This document shows, one piece after another, positions 26,200 through 37,612 of a stretch of DNA of 64,000 bases. The notes beneath the pieces were generated by a model. That model saw only the letters and a program-made list of their open reading frames with translations, was not told the DNA's origin and ran no database searches. The position numbers and the translations under genes were made by a program. Where the stretch lies: the NCBI RefSeq assembly GCF_019278465.1, contig NZ_CP058983.1, forward strand, positions 1,487,501-1,551,500, written 5' to 3'. The stretch's first letter is position 1, and each line of letters begins with the position of its first letter. Origin of the DNA: Tenacibaculum sp. AHE14PA (GTDB lineage Bacteria; Bacteroidota; Bacteroidia; Flavobacteriales; Flavobacteriaceae).

Positions 26200-26460
26200 T
26201 TAATTTGGTGTAAAAATAACCTAATTTAATCTTGAAATAGCAGATTTACCTTATCGTTTACTCCTTGTTATTACGGTTACTATTTTTCGGGTTAGGGATT
26301 GCAGTGGTATCCTTTTGCTTTTTGTTCGAGTGAATTAATGTAGTAAAACGAAATAAATTTATATCGAGAACTTACAAAAGATATAACGGAAAGCCCGACT
26401 ACGCCTTTTTTCAAGGCGTAGGAACCTCCTCCTTCTTCTTCATTTCCTTCCTCTTCTTCT
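26200..26460. repeat. Probable dispersed non-coding repeat between thiC and the tenI-like gene
   Basis: The 292-bp spacer has higher GC patches and reads, on the minus strand, AGCCCGACT... context in reverse, then a GGATACCACTGCAATCC stretch and a 9-bp stem hairpin CTACGCCTT / AAGGCGTAG (26399-26421). I recall very similar sequence recurring in other flavobacterial genomes, but cannot check. No open frame. It probably remains within the thi transcript. Confidence 0.5.
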
Positions 26461-26470
26461 TACTTTTATT

Positions 26471-28345
<1,875 letters not shown>

Positions 28346-28363
28346 TTAGGTTTTAAAACAAAA

Positions 28364-28567
28364 TCATCCTCCTTGGGTAGATTTTATTATTAAAATATCA
28401 TCATTATTTTGAAGCAACTTTAAAGACCAATCAGCTCTTTTTATCACAGTACTATTTATAGCAATAGCAATACCATTCGTTTGAATTTTTAAATATTCAA
28501 CGAGTTCTTGTAATGTTAAGGTTTCTAAAAACTGGTGGTTTTCTTGGTTTACTTTTATAGTAATCAT
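28364..28567 (-). CDS. thiS: Sulfur-carrier protein ThiS
   Basis: A 67-residue ubiquitin-like protein that carries sulfur as a C-terminal thiocarboxylate to ThiG. The essential terminal Gly-Gly is present (STQGG). It is the first gene after the TPP riboswitch and heads the operon. Confidence 0.95.
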   Translation of the reverse strand: MITIKVNQENHQFLETLTLQELVEYLKIQTNGIAIAINSTVIKRADWSLKLLQNNDDILIIKSTQGG

Positions 28568-28603
28568 ATTTATAAAATATTACTGTAAACCAAATGGTAG
28601 TAT

Positions 28604-28620
28604 TTCGATATGGTATCGAA
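28604..28620 (-). other. Hairpin in the riboswitch expression platform
   Basis: TTCGATA / TATCGAA with a 3-nt loop directly follows the aptamer on the minus strand. No U-tract follows it, so control of initiation or translation is more likely than termination. A second weak stem (ACCA TTT GGT) lies between it and the thiS start. Confidence 0.5.
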
Positions 28621-28623
28621 CAT

Positions 28624-28704
28624 AACTTTTTCCTACGCTGGTATTAACCAAATCAGGTTCTAAGGATGTTTCTCAAACTAATTTAATAGCTACTCCTAAA
28701 GTTT
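28624..28704 (-). promoter_or_regulatory. TPP riboswitch (THI element)
   Basis: The minus strand reads AAACTTT (P1 left), GGAGTAGC, TTTGAGA (the HMP-binding TGAGA core), then GAACCTGATTTGGTTAATA, CCAGCGTAGGAA and AAAAGTT (P1 right), matching the thi-box consensus in order. It sits 57 bp upstream of thiS, and the -7 promoter box ends just outside P1. Binding of thiamine pyrophosphate should repress the thi genes. Confidence 0.95.
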
Positions 28705-28710
28705 ACAAAA

Positions 28711-28718
28711 CAAATGTA
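28711..28718 (-). promoter_or_regulatory. thi operon promoter -7 box
   Basis: TACATTTG on the minus strand is a full TAnnTTTG match; the predicted start near 28705 coincides with the first base of the riboswitch P1 stem. No clear -33 TTG. Confidence 0.55.
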
Positions 28719-28844
28719 TTATTATTTTTTAGAAAACGTATATTTTAAAATTATTTTTTTGCACTCTTTCTTTAATTTCCTTTCGCTTATACCTAAAAAA
28801 CAAACGATTAAGGACTTTTTTAAAATACTACTATTTTTTTCTTA

Positions 28845-28852
28845 TAACTTTG
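28845..28852 (+). promoter_or_regulatory. Promoter -7 box of the cystatin-like gene
   Basis: TAACTTTG matches TAnnTTTG; it predicts a leader of about 120 nt before the start codon at 28979. The -33 element is not evident. Confidence 0.45.
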
Positions 28853-28859
28853 ACTTATC

Positions 28860-28978
28860 AGATTAAAAGACATATATGTGGAGCAGAAACCACTAAAAAA
28901 ACGATTTTTTCTATAGAATAAATTATAGAAGGCGGTATCCGAAAAGCCTTATGAGTAGGTAAAATAACCAAATTAATT
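28860..28978 (+). ncRNA. Structured leader upstream of the cystatin-like gene, class unknown
   Basis: Four short stems follow each other: GTGG/CCAC, AAAAAA/TTTTTT (around CGA), CTATA/TATAG and AAGGC/GCCTT (28929-28950, loop containing GGTATCCGAAAA). A seven-codon upstream frame (28876-28896, product MWSRNH) overlaps the first stem. I do not recognise a known riboswitch family. The structure was judged by eye only. Confidence 0.35.
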
Positions 28979-29263
28979 ATGAATACTGAAACTTTAACAA
29001 AAAAAGAAACATTTGTAGGAGGATGGACTGCCTACCATGCATTAACGACTGAAGACCGTAAAGTATTTGATGAAGCTTTAAAGGGGTTTGTAGGTGTAAG
29101 CTACACTCCTAATCAAGTATCAACACAAGTTGTAGCTGGGGTAAATTACCGTTTTAAATGTTCAGCTTCAATACCTCCTTCTGAGGTTATTTGGGAAGCT
29201 ATTGTTGAAATTTATCAACCTTTAGATGGCAAAGCTCACATTACTGGTATTACTAGGTTATAA
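28979..29263 (+). CDS. Stefin/cystatin-like small cytoplasmic protein
   Basis: A 94-residue protein without signal peptide. It has the three cystatin inhibitory elements in order: an N-terminal Gly-Gly (residues 14-15), the first-hairpin motif QVVAG (50-54, in TQVVAGVNYRFKCSA, which resembles human stefin A TQVVAGTNYYIKVRA) and a second hairpin with Pro-Leu (IYQPLDG, about 78-84). Cystatins are tight inhibitors of papain-like cysteine peptidases. Size and lack of a leader peptide match type-1 cystatins. The gene stands alone between the thi operon promoter and a convergent arginase. Inhibitory activity is inferred from motifs only. Confidence 0.75.
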   Translation: MNTETLTKKETFVGGWTAYHALTTEDRKVFDEALKGFVGVSYTPNQVSTQVVAGVNYRFKCSASIPPSEVIWEAIVEIYQPLDGKAHITGITRL

Positions 29264-29270
29264 AACCAAC

Positions 29271-29309
29271 AAATCCTGTCTTTTACAATTAAAAGACAGG
29301 ATTTTCTTT
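29271..29309 (+). terminator. Bidirectional terminator between the cystatin-like gene and arginase
   Basis: A 15-bp inverted repeat AAATCCTGTCTTTTA / TAAAAGACAGGATTT with loop CAAT, followed by TTCTTT, sits 7 bp after the stop codon between two convergent genes. Confidence 0.88.
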
Positions 29310-29322
29310 ATAAAATTTATTT

Positions 29323-30282
29323 TTATAACTTCTGTATTTCTTTCGTTACTTCTTCAAGTACTTTAAATGCCGTTTCTGCCATTTTATTTCCTTTTAAATC
29401 TAACAACGGGTTTACTTCTACAAATTCTACACAAGCTACTTTTTTACTTGCTAATAATCCATTTATAATTTCAACGATTTCTTTATCATCAAATCCTTTT
29501 GGAACTGGTGTACCTGTACCATAAGAAATCATATCACAGTCCATCGAATCAACATCAAAAGACACATAAATAATGTCACAATCAGTTAATTTTTCCAACG
29601 CTTCGTTTACACAAATTTCTAATCCGCGATAGCGAACTTCGGCCACCATGTAGTTTTTAATACCATATTTTGCCATTTGTTTTTCTTCTGGCTCTTCAGT
29701 ATCTCTAACTCCGAAAAACACAATATCCTCAGGTAAAACTTTTTGACCTGGCATTCCGATATTTTTCATTCTATCCCACAAGTCGGCAGTTTCTCTACTT
29801 ACATCGTTAATCTGACAATCTAAGTTATCATCTGAAATTGCTGCTCCTAATGGCATTCCGTGAATATTTCCTGATGGAGAAGTGTAAGGTGTATGTAAAT
29901 CTCCGTGAGCATCAATCCAAACTACGCCAACTTTTTTATTAGGGTTCGCTGCTTTAACTCCGCTTATAGTTCCTAAAGCAGACGAATGATCTCCTGAAAG
30001 AACTATCGGAAATTTACCTTCTTGTAAATTTACTTTTACGTGGTTACTTAATCTTTTACATTGATTAAAAACACTATTTATTTGCTTACCAAATGAATTG
30101 TTTTTTTTGTTGTAAACCGATTCGTTTTCTGTTATTACATCTTCAGAGTCGAAACGGTTAAAAAAATCGTTATTCTGATTAATTGCTGCAATTTCAATAG
30201 CATCAATTCCCATATCAGATCCACGTGTTCCTGCACCAATGTCTGATCTGTTTTTGATAATTTTAATTTCTTTCATCATCAA
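29323..30282 (-). CDS. Arginase-family ureohydrolase, probable arginase
   Basis: A 319-residue binuclear manganese hydrolase, probably arginine to ornithine and urea. Metal motifs are present: GDHSSALGT, WIDAHGDLHTP and SFDVDSMD. The SPSGNIHGMPLGA loop is like that of arginases (RocF) rather than agmatinases. It lies just downstream of the gltA terminator on the same strand; no other arginine-catabolic gene is adjacent. Confidence 0.9.
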   Translation of the reverse strand: MMMKEIKIIKNRSDIGAGTRGSDMGIDAIEIAAINQNNDFFNRFDSEDVITENESVYNKKNNSFGKQINSVFNQCKRLSNHVKVNLQEGKFPIVLSGDHSSALGTISGVKAANPNKKVGVVWIDAHGDLHTPYTSPSGNIHGMPLGAAISDDNLDCQINDVSRETADLWDRMKNIGMPGQKVLPEDIVFFGVRDTEEPEEKQMAKYGIKNYMVAEVRYRGLEICVNEALEKLTDCDIIYVSFDVDSMDCDMISYGTGTPVPKGFDDKEIVEIINGLLASKKVACVEFVEVNPLLDLKGNKMAETAFKVLEEVTKEIQKL

Positions 30283-30293
30283 TTATATTTAAT

Positions 30294-30329
30294 AAAAAAA
30301 TGCCATCTAAATATTAAATGGCATTTTTT
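30294..30329 (-). terminator. Terminator after gltA
   Basis: Inverted repeat AAAAAATGCCAT / ATGGCATTTTTT 7 bp after the gltA stop, with a U-tract on the minus strand, separating citrate synthase from arginase. Confidence 0.85.
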
Positions 30330-30335
30330 GTTGAT

Positions 30336-31622
30336 TTATCTTTTATTTACGTCTACAAAGCTCCTAAGGTTCTCACCTACATAAACTTGACGAGGACGAC
30401 CAATTGGTTCTTTATTTTCTCTCATTTCTTTCCATTGAGCAATCCAACCTGGTAAACGACCTAATGCAAACATTACTGTAAACATCTCTACAGGAATTCC
30501 CATTGCACGATAAATAATACCAGAATAGAAATCTACATTTGGGTATAATTTTCTATCTACAAAATAAGGATCATTTAAAGCTTCTTGCTCTAACCCTTTA
30601 GCTATTTCTAAAATAGGATCATTAATTCCTAAATCTGCTAATACTTCATCAGCTGCTACTTTAATAATCGTTGCTCTTGGATCAAAGTTTTTATAAACAC
30701 GGTGTCCGAATCCCATTAAACGGAAAGGATCGTTTTTATCTTTTGCCTTTGCCATGTATTTTTTAGTATCACCACCATCTTCTTTAATAGCTTCAAGCAT
30801 TTCTAATACTGCTTGATTTGCACCACCATGTAATGGTCCCCATAGTGCAGAAATTCCTGCAGAAAGAGATGCAAATAAACCTGCATGAGACGAACCTACA
30901 ATTCTTACTGTTGATGTAGAACAATTTTGTTCGTGATCAGCATGTAAGATTAACAATTTATCTAGTGCATTTTTTATAATTGGGTTTATGGTATATTCTT
31001 CATTAGGCTGCTCAAACATCATTTTCATAATATTCTCTACATATCCTAATTTTTTAGATCCATAGTTTAATGGTAATCCTTGTTTTTTACGCATTGCCCA
31101 AGCAACTAATACTGGGAACTTTGCTAAAATCTTAACGATTGCATTGTACATTTCTTCTTCCGAATCAACATTTACTGAAGATGGATTAAATGCTATTAAT
31201 GCACTTGTTAATGATGATAAAACTCCCATTGGATGGGCATTCTTAGGAAAAGCTTCGATGATTTTTTTAATATCTTCATCTACAATTGCTTTTTCTCTAA
31301 TATCGTTATGAAACTTTTCTAACTTATCTTTAGATGGTAATTCTCCAAAAATCAATAAGTAAGCTACTTCTAAAAAATCTGCTTTTTCAGCTAATTCTTC
31401 AATAGCATATCCTCTATATCTTAAAACTCCTTCCTCTCCATTTAAAAATGTAATAGCACTTTGACAAGAACCTGTATTCTTATATCCTGGATCTATAGTA
31501 ATAACACCTTCGGTTGCACCTCTTAACGTTTTAATGTCAATCGCTTTTTCTTTTTCTGTTCCTTCTATTATAGGGAACTCATACGTCTTATCACCAATTT
31601 GTAGTTTTGCTATATCTGCCAT
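30336..31622 (-). CDS. gltA: Citrate synthase
   Basis: Condenses oxaloacetate and acetyl-CoA to citrate, entry to the TCA cycle. The 428-residue type II (hexameric-type) protein has the N-terminal beta-domain, the catalytic regions HADHEQNCSTSTVRIVGSSHAG and GFGHRVYKNFDPRA, and the C-terminal Asp region VDFYSGIIYRAMG. Single gene with its own terminator. Confidence 0.97.
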   Translation of the reverse strand: MADIAKLQIGDKTYEFPIIEGTEKEKAIDIKTLRGATEGVITIDPGYKNTGSCQSAITFLNGEEGVLRYRGYAIEELAEKADFLEVAYLLIFGELPSKDKLEKFHNDIREKAIVDEDIKKIIEAFPKNAHPMGVLSSLTSALIAFNPSSVNVDSEEEMYNAIVKILAKFPVLVAWAMRKKQGLPLNYGSKKLGYVENIMKMMFEQPNEEYTINPIIKNALDKLLILHADHEQNCSTSTVRIVGSSHAGLFASLSAGISALWGPLHGGANQAVLEMLEAIKEDGGDTKKYMAKAKDKNDPFRLMGFGHRVYKNFDPRATIIKVAADEVLADLGINDPILEIAKGLEQEALNDPYFVDRKLYPNVDFYSGIIYRAMGIPVEMFTVMFALGRLPGWIAQWKEMRENKEPIGRPRQVYVGENLRSFVDVNKR

Positions 31623-31955
31623 TTATATCTTGAATTTTATGATTGAACTGAGTTGCGAAGATACCATTTTTTGTAGTATTTTAAAAATAGGTTTTGATAG
31701 ATTTTTAATATCAGAAAATAGAAATAGTTTATTATAAATCACTTAAAAAAACAAAACTTCATAAACATACTTTTATAAGGTTTTTATAGGATATAAATTT
31801 AATTAAAAATTGTTTTACACAAACTTAAATACGCTTTAAATTAACACCATAAAAAACTGATAACTAAAAGAATGTAATTCTGAAATAAATTCAGAATGAC
31901 GCTCTGATAATTAAGTTATAATTCAAACTAAAAACCTATCTAAAAATTGGCTCAT
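31623..31955. other. Gene-free AT-rich stretch upstream of gltA
   Basis: This 333-bp gap has no credible frame. It contains one palindrome, ATTCTGA/TCAGAAT (31877-31897) next to AATGACG, which looks like the core of another flavobacterial dispersed repeat. A weak promoter-like TATCTTCG on the minus strand (31656-31663) could serve gltA. Confidence 0.5.
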
Positions 31956-32540
31956 TTAGTTTTTAATCTGATTTTTATGAATGTTTTTCATGATTCTTTC
32001 CAATCCTTTTATAATTATACTCCCTGCACTTTTTGTTAAAGCCAAATTATCATAGTTTTCTGGAACAAAGACATTACCTACAACTGATTGAGAATACATT
32101 TCTTCAAGTAAATTTAAATCGTAAATAGTTACTGTTACCTCCCCTCTGTTTTCAGATGAAGACATTATATTTCCTTGTCCTAAAACACCAACTTCATCTG
32201 AAATTACAGCAGCGTTAATCTTTATAAAAAAATCAGAACCGGTTCCGTTTTTAATATCTTTTAAATCAGCTTTAATTAGATCGTTATTTATATTGCTTGG
32301 CAATAATATACCTCTAGTTGTAAACGAATCAGAAAAACGATTTCCTAATAACTCAGTAAACTTTTCGGTCGCTATATTCGTTAAGCTTTCTTTTATACTT
32401 TTTGGAGCATCAATAGTATACAACAACCATTTACCTTTTTTGAAATCTAAACGTGAATTTACATTTCCTGAATGTGTGTACTTTGTAGAGTGACATGCTG
32501 TAAAGGTTATAACTATTAGTAAGGCAAGTATCTTTTTCAT
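31956..32540 (-). CDS. Predicted lipoprotein of unknown function
   Basis: A 194-residue protein with an N-terminal signal ending in the lipobox FTAC (Cys16). The rest is a mixed alpha/beta domain; the central GSDFFIKINAAVISDE and VTVTIYDLNLLEEMYSQSVVG segments are typical of extracytoplasmic lipid-anchored domains, but I do not recognise the family. It is transcribed away from the eno terminator and has no partner gene. Confidence 0.75.
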   Translation of the reverse strand: MKKILALLIVITFTACHSTKYTHSGNVNSRLDFKKGKWLLYTIDAPKSIKESLTNIATEKFTELLGNRFSDSFTTRGILLPSNINNDLIKADLKDIKNGTGSDFFIKINAAVISDEVGVLGQGNIMSSSENRGEVTVTIYDLNLLEEMYSQSVVGNVFVPENYDNLALTKSAGSIIIKGLERIMKNIHKNQIKN

Positions 32541-32570
32541 AGGATTATTTTTGTGCTTTCTCTAAAATCA

Positions 32571-32601
32571 AAAACCTTGTTATCTAAATAACAAGGTTTT
32601 T
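32571..32601 (-). terminator. Terminator after eno
   Basis: Stem AAAACCTTGTTAT / ATAACAAGGTTTT with loop CTAA, 28 bp beyond the eno stop. Confidence 0.75.
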
Positions 32602-32628
32602 ATATTTATTTAAATCGTAAATTTTAAA

Positions 32629-33924
<1,296 letters not shown>

Positions 33925-33942
33925 TTATTTTTAATACAGAAA

Positions 33943-33965
33943 CCCGTGACTTTTCAATTCACGGG
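33943..33965 (-). terminator. Hairpin after carA, possible weak terminator
   Basis: CCCGTGA / TCACGGG with a 9-nt loop; on the minus strand only TTTCTGT follows. It lies between carA and eno, and may separate them. Confidence 0.45.
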
Positions 33966-34032
33966 AATACTAATTTATATAGTTGCTAATTTACTAATTG
34001 TGGTTGATTTTGGTATATTAATCAATAATTAA

Positions 34033-35148
34033 TTACGCTTCAACTTTTGCTTTTTTGATGTTTTCTATAAACTCATCAAATAAATATTCTGCATCGTGTG
34101 GCCCAGGACTTGCTTCTGGATGGTACTGAACAGAAAATACATTTTTAGATTTCATTCTAATTCCTGCTACCGTATGGTCGTTTAAGTGTACATGAGAAAT
34201 CTCAACATCTGGATGTGCTTCTGTTTCTTTACGATTAATAGCAAAGCCATGGTTCTGAGAAGTAATTTCCCCTTTACCTGTAATTAAATTCTTAACAGGA
34301 TGGTTTATTCCTCTATGACCATTGTGCATTTTGTATGTAGAAATTCCGTTTGCCAATGCAATAACTTGGTGTCCTAAACAAATACCAAATAATGGTAAAT
34401 TTCTTTTAATGATTTCTTTTGCGGTGTTTTGTGCATCCACTAACGGCTCAGGATCTCCAGGTCCGTTAGAAATAAAATAGCCATCAGGATTAAAATCGCT
34501 CATCTGTTCGAAAGTAGCATTGTAAGGATATACTTTTATATAGGCTCCTCTTTTTACTAAGTTTCTTAAAATATTCTTTTTGATACCGATATCTAAGGCA
34601 GATACTTTAATTGGTGCATTTTCATCCCCTATAAAATAAGGTTCTTTAGTTGATACTTTGGATGCTAATTCTAAGCCTTCCATATTTGGAGTCGCTGCTA
34701 ATTGTTTTTTAAGAGCATCAATATTATCAACTTCCGTAGAAATAATAGCATTCATTGCTCCGTTATCTCTAATATAAGCAACCAAAGCACGCGTATCTAC
34801 ATCAGAAATAGCAACTAAATTATGTTCTTTAAACCAGTCAAATAAATTTCCATCAGAATCTACACGAGAGTGTGTAAAACTAAAATTACGACAAATTAAG
34901 CCTGCTATTTTTATACCCTCAGATTCTACTTCCTTATTATTTACTCCATAATTACCAATATGGGCGTTGGTTGTTACCATAAGTTGCCCATAATAAGAAG
35001 GATCTGTAAAAATTTCCTGATAACCAGTCATACCAGTGTTAAAACAAATTTCTCCTGTTGATGTTCCCTCTATTCCAATAGACTTACCGTAGAAAATGGT
35101 CCCGTCTGCTAAAAGAACTAATGCTTTTTTACGTTGTTGATATTTCAT
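34033..35148 (-). CDS. carA: Carbamoyl-phosphate synthase small subunit
   Basis: Glutaminase subunit that feeds ammonia to CarB for pyrimidine and arginine synthesis. The 371-residue protein has the N-terminal CPSase domain (LADGTIFYGKSIG, FNTGMTGYQEIFTDPSY) and a C-terminal class I glutamine amidotransferase domain with FGICLGHQ (nucleophile Cys) and QYHPEASPGP (catalytic His/Glu). carB is not adjacent. It follows the strong terminator of the ribosomal cluster. Confidence 0.97.
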   Translation of the reverse strand: MKYQQRKKALVLLADGTIFYGKSIGIEGTSTGEICFNTGMTGYQEIFTDPSYYGQLMVTTNAHIGNYGVNNKEVESEGIKIAGLICRNFSFTHSRVDSDGNLFDWFKEHNLVAISDVDTRALVAYIRDNGAMNAIISTEVDNIDALKKQLAATPNMEGLELASKVSTKEPYFIGDENAPIKVSALDIGIKKNILRNLVKRGAYIKVYPYNATFEQMSDFNPDGYFISNGPGDPEPLVDAQNTAKEIIKRNLPLFGICLGHQVIALANGISTYKMHNGHRGINHPVKNLITGKGEITSQNHGFAINRKETEAHPDVEISHVHLNDHTVAGIRMKSKNVFSVQYHPEASPGPHDAEYLFDEFIENIKKAKVEA

Positions 35149-35186
35149 TTAGTGTGTGTTGTGTAGTTTGTTTTGCAAAAATATAT

Positions 35187-35221
35187 AAAAAAAGGGATAA
35201 ACATTAAATGTTTATCCCTTT
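35187..35221 (-). terminator. Terminator of the ribosomal super-cluster, after rplQ
   Basis: Inverted repeat AAAGGGATAAACA / TGTTTATCCCTTT with a 7-base U-tract on the minus strand, 26 bp past the rplQ stop. Confidence 0.9.
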
Positions 35222-35247
35222 GATATAAATTATAAAAATTTTCATTT

Positions 35248-35721
35248 TTATTCTTCTTCTTGTGAAGTTTGAGTTTCAACTGCTGCATCAGTAGTTTTTG
35301 CTCCACCACGACGGCTACGACGAGTGTTCTTCTTAGCTTTGTTTCCTTTCGGGTTGTATAATTCATTGTAATCAACTAATTCTACCATTGCCATAGGAGC
35401 ATTATCTCCCTGACGGTTTCCTAATTTGATAATACGAACATAACCTCCTGGTCTGTCAGCTATTTTCACAGAAATTTCCTTAAATAATTCCGTTACTGCA
35501 TCTTTACTACGTAAATAGCTAAATACTGTACGACGATTATGAGTAGTATCTGTTTTAGACTTAGTAATTATAGGTTCGATAAACGTACGAAAAGCTTTCG
35601 CCTTAGCAACTGTAGTGTTTATACGTTTGTGCTCTATTAAAGAACAACCCATATTTGCTAACATCGCCTTTCTATGCGCTGTTTGTCTTCCTAAATGATT
35701 AAATTTCTTTCCGTGTCTCAT
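35248..35721 (-). CDS. rplQ: 50S ribosomal protein L17
   Basis: A 157-residue L17 with the conserved N-terminus [24 protein letters not shown]. The C-terminus carries a roughly 40-residue low-complexity extension ([11 protein letters not shown]... ending in SQEEE), as seen in Bacteroidota L17 but not in E. coli. Last gene of the alpha segment, 60 bp after rpoA. Confidence 0.97.
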   Translation of the reverse strand: MRHGKKFNHLGRQTAHRKAMLANMGCSLIEHKRINTTVAKAKAFRTFIEPIITKSKTDTTHNRRTVFSYLRSKDAVTELFKEISVKIADRPGGYVRIIKLGNRQGDNAPMAMVELVDYNELYNPKGNKAKKNTRRSRRGGAKTTDAAVETQTSQEEE

Positions 35722-35781
35722 GACATTTGGTTTTGGCTTTCATCTTGCTACAACCCATTTTGGGGAGCAAAATATGAAAGG

Positions 35782-36774
35782 TTAATCTCTATCTAATTTA
35801 TATTTGCTTAAGTCCATTCCGAAATTAAGGTTTTTGTTTGCCACTAACTCATCTAATTCAGTTAATGATTTCTTTCCAAAGTTTCTAAATTTCATTAAAT
35901 CGCTTTTGTTGAATGATACTAAATCTCCTAAAGTATCAACTTCCGCAGCTTTTAAACAGTTTAAAGCACGAACTGATAAATCCATATCAACTAATTTCGT
36001 CTTTAATAACTGACGCATGTGTAATGATTCCTCATCATATGTTTCAGTCTGAGCAATTTCATCTGCCTCTAAAGTGATACGCTCATCAGAGAATAACATA
36101 AAGTGGTGGATTAAAATTTTAGCTGCTTCAGTTAAGGCATCTTTTGGGTTGATAGAACCGTCTGTATCGATATCAAAAACTAATTTTTCATAATCGGTCT
36201 TTTGTTCTACACGAAAATTTTCAACAGCATACTTTACATTCTTTATAGGAGTGTAAATAGAATCTGTAAAAATTGTTCCTAAAGGTGCACCTGCTCTTTT
36301 ATTTTCTTCTGCTGGTACGAAACCTCTACCCTTTTCGATAGTGATTTCAGCATTAAAACTTACTGATTTATCCAAGTTACAAATTACTAAATCTGGATTT
36401 AATACTTGAAAACCTGAGGTAAATTTCTGTAAATCTCCTGCAGTCAATTGTTCTTGACCTGATACTGATATAGATACTGTTTCTCTATCAGTTTCTTCAA
36501 TTTGTTTCTTAAAACGAACTTGTTTTAAGTTTAAGATGATTTCTGTTACATCTTCTACAACTCCTTGAATTGTTGAAAACTCATGATCTACACCGTCAAC
36601 ACGTAATGATGTAATTGCAAACCCTTCTAATGAAGATAATAATACTCTTCTTAAAGCGTTACCAATTGTTAATCCAAAACCTGGTTCAAGGGGTCTGAAT
36701 TCAAATCTACCTGTAAAATCAGTAGATTCAACCATTATTACTTTATCTGGTTTCTGAAAATTTAAAATTGCCAT
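35782..36774 (-). CDS. rpoA: RNA polymerase alpha subunit
   Basis: A 330-residue alpha subunit. The N-terminal dimerisation domain starts [28 protein letters not shown]; the C-terminal domain (about 250-330) keeps the helix-hairpin-helix [19 protein letters not shown]...[15 protein letters not shown] that contacts DNA and activators. It lies between rpsD and rplQ, the usual alpha order. Confidence 0.98.
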   Translation of the reverse strand: MAILNFQKPDKVIMVESTDFTGRFEFRPLEPGFGLTIGNALRRVLLSSLEGFAITSLRVDGVDHEFSTIQGVVEDVTEIILNLKQVRFKKQIEETDRETVSISVSGQEQLTAGDLQKFTSGFQVLNPDLVICNLDKSVSFNAEITIEKGRGFVPAEENKRAGAPLGTIFTDSIYTPIKNVKYAVENFRVEQKTDYEKLVFDIDTDGSINPKDALTEAAKILIHHFMLFSDERITLEADEIAQTETYDEESLHMRQLLKTKLVDMDLSVRALNCLKAAEVDTLGDLVSFNKSDLMKFRNFGKKSLTELDELVANKNLNFGMDLSKYKLDRD

Positions 36775-36869
36775 TTTATCTTCTTTTTAATTGTTATTTA
36801 GTTGCGCGGTTTATTAGTTCGAAGATGTACACATAAACCCTTTGGCTAAATACCAATATGAATAATTTA

Positions 36870-37475
36870 TTATTTAGAATATAATTCTACGATTAACTGT
36901 TCCTTAATGTTTTCAGGAATTTGTAATCTCTCTGGTGCTTTAATAAAAGTTCCAGATTTTAAATCAGAGTTCCAGCTTAACCATTCATAAACGTTACTGT
37001 TTGATGCCAAAGCATCTTCAATAGCGATTAATGATTTAGATTTTTCTCTTACTGCAACAACATCACCTGCTTGTACACTATAAGAAGGAATATTTACTAT
37101 TTCTCCATTTACAGTAATATGACGGTGAGATACTAATTGACGTGCTCCACTACGAGAGTTAGAAACACCTAATCTGTATACTACGTTGTCTAAACGAGAT
37201 TCACATAATTGTAATAAAACCTCACCAGTAACACCTCCAGCAGCCTGAGCGCTTTTGAATAAGTTACGGAATTGACGTTCTAAAATACCATACATGTATT
37301 TCGCTTTTTGCTTCTCCATTAACTGAGTTGCATATTCAGATTTCTTACCTCTTCTTCTTGCATTTCCATGCTGTCCTGGAGGGTAATTTCTCTTTTCGAA
37401 GTTTTTATCATCTCCGAAAATTGCCTCGCCAAACTTACGAGCAATTTTAGTTTTTGGTCCTGTATATCTTGCCAT
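36870..37475 (-). CDS. rpsD: 30S ribosomal protein S4
   Basis: A 201-residue S4 that binds 16S rRNA early in assembly. It has an N-terminal domain lacking the zinc cysteines (C- type) and the S4 domain [32 protein letters not shown]4 often represses its own operon; the 137-bp upstream gap holds a promoter box and a nested hairpin that could be the target. Confidence 0.97.
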   Translation of the reverse strand: MARYTGPKTKIARKFGEAIFGDDKNFEKRNYPPGQHGNARRRGKKSEYATQLMEKQKAKYMYGILERQFRNLFKSAQAAGGVTGEVLLQLCESRLDNVVYRLGVSNSRSGARQLVSHRHITVNGEIVNIPSYSVQAGDVVAVREKSKSLIAIEDALASNSNVYEWLSWNSDLKSGTFIKAPERLQIPENIKEQLIVELYSK

Positions 37476-37494
37476 TTCTTATTGTTTTAGCAGG

Positions 37495-37527
37495 GGTTAT
37501 GAATTAAGGCTTAATCCTTCGATAACC
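37495..37527 (-). other. Hairpin in the rpsD leader, possible S4 control site
   Basis: On the minus strand an outer stem GGTTAT/ATAACC encloses an inner stem AAGG/CCTT. It lies 20 nt before the rpsD start codon in a leader of about 90 nt. S4 autoregulation is known in other phyla; a role here is inferred. Confidence 0.4.
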
Positions 37528-37568
37528 TGATTCCTACTTTAGTTAAAATATTTTATTTTTTGCGCGCA

Positions 37569-37576
37569 CAAAAGTA
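37569..37576 (-). promoter_or_regulatory. Promoter -7 box for rpsD-rpoA-rplQ
   Basis: TACTTTTG on the minus strand matches TAnnTTTG, downstream of rpsK. The -33 position is CAG, not TTG. An internal promoter for the alpha segment is plausible. Confidence 0.45.
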
Positions 37577-37612
37577 CACAAAATAAAAATATAAGCTGAA
37601 AATTAATTCAAC

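Noticed and set aside
35145..35375. 76-codon frame across the 3' end of rplQ and the terminator
   Set aside because: Contains the terminator hairpin and is a frame-shifted reading of the L17 tail.
35248..35380. Frameshift in rplQ because of the long basic/acidic tail
   Set aside because: C-terminal extensions of this kind are normal for L17 in Bacteroidota; the frame is intact.
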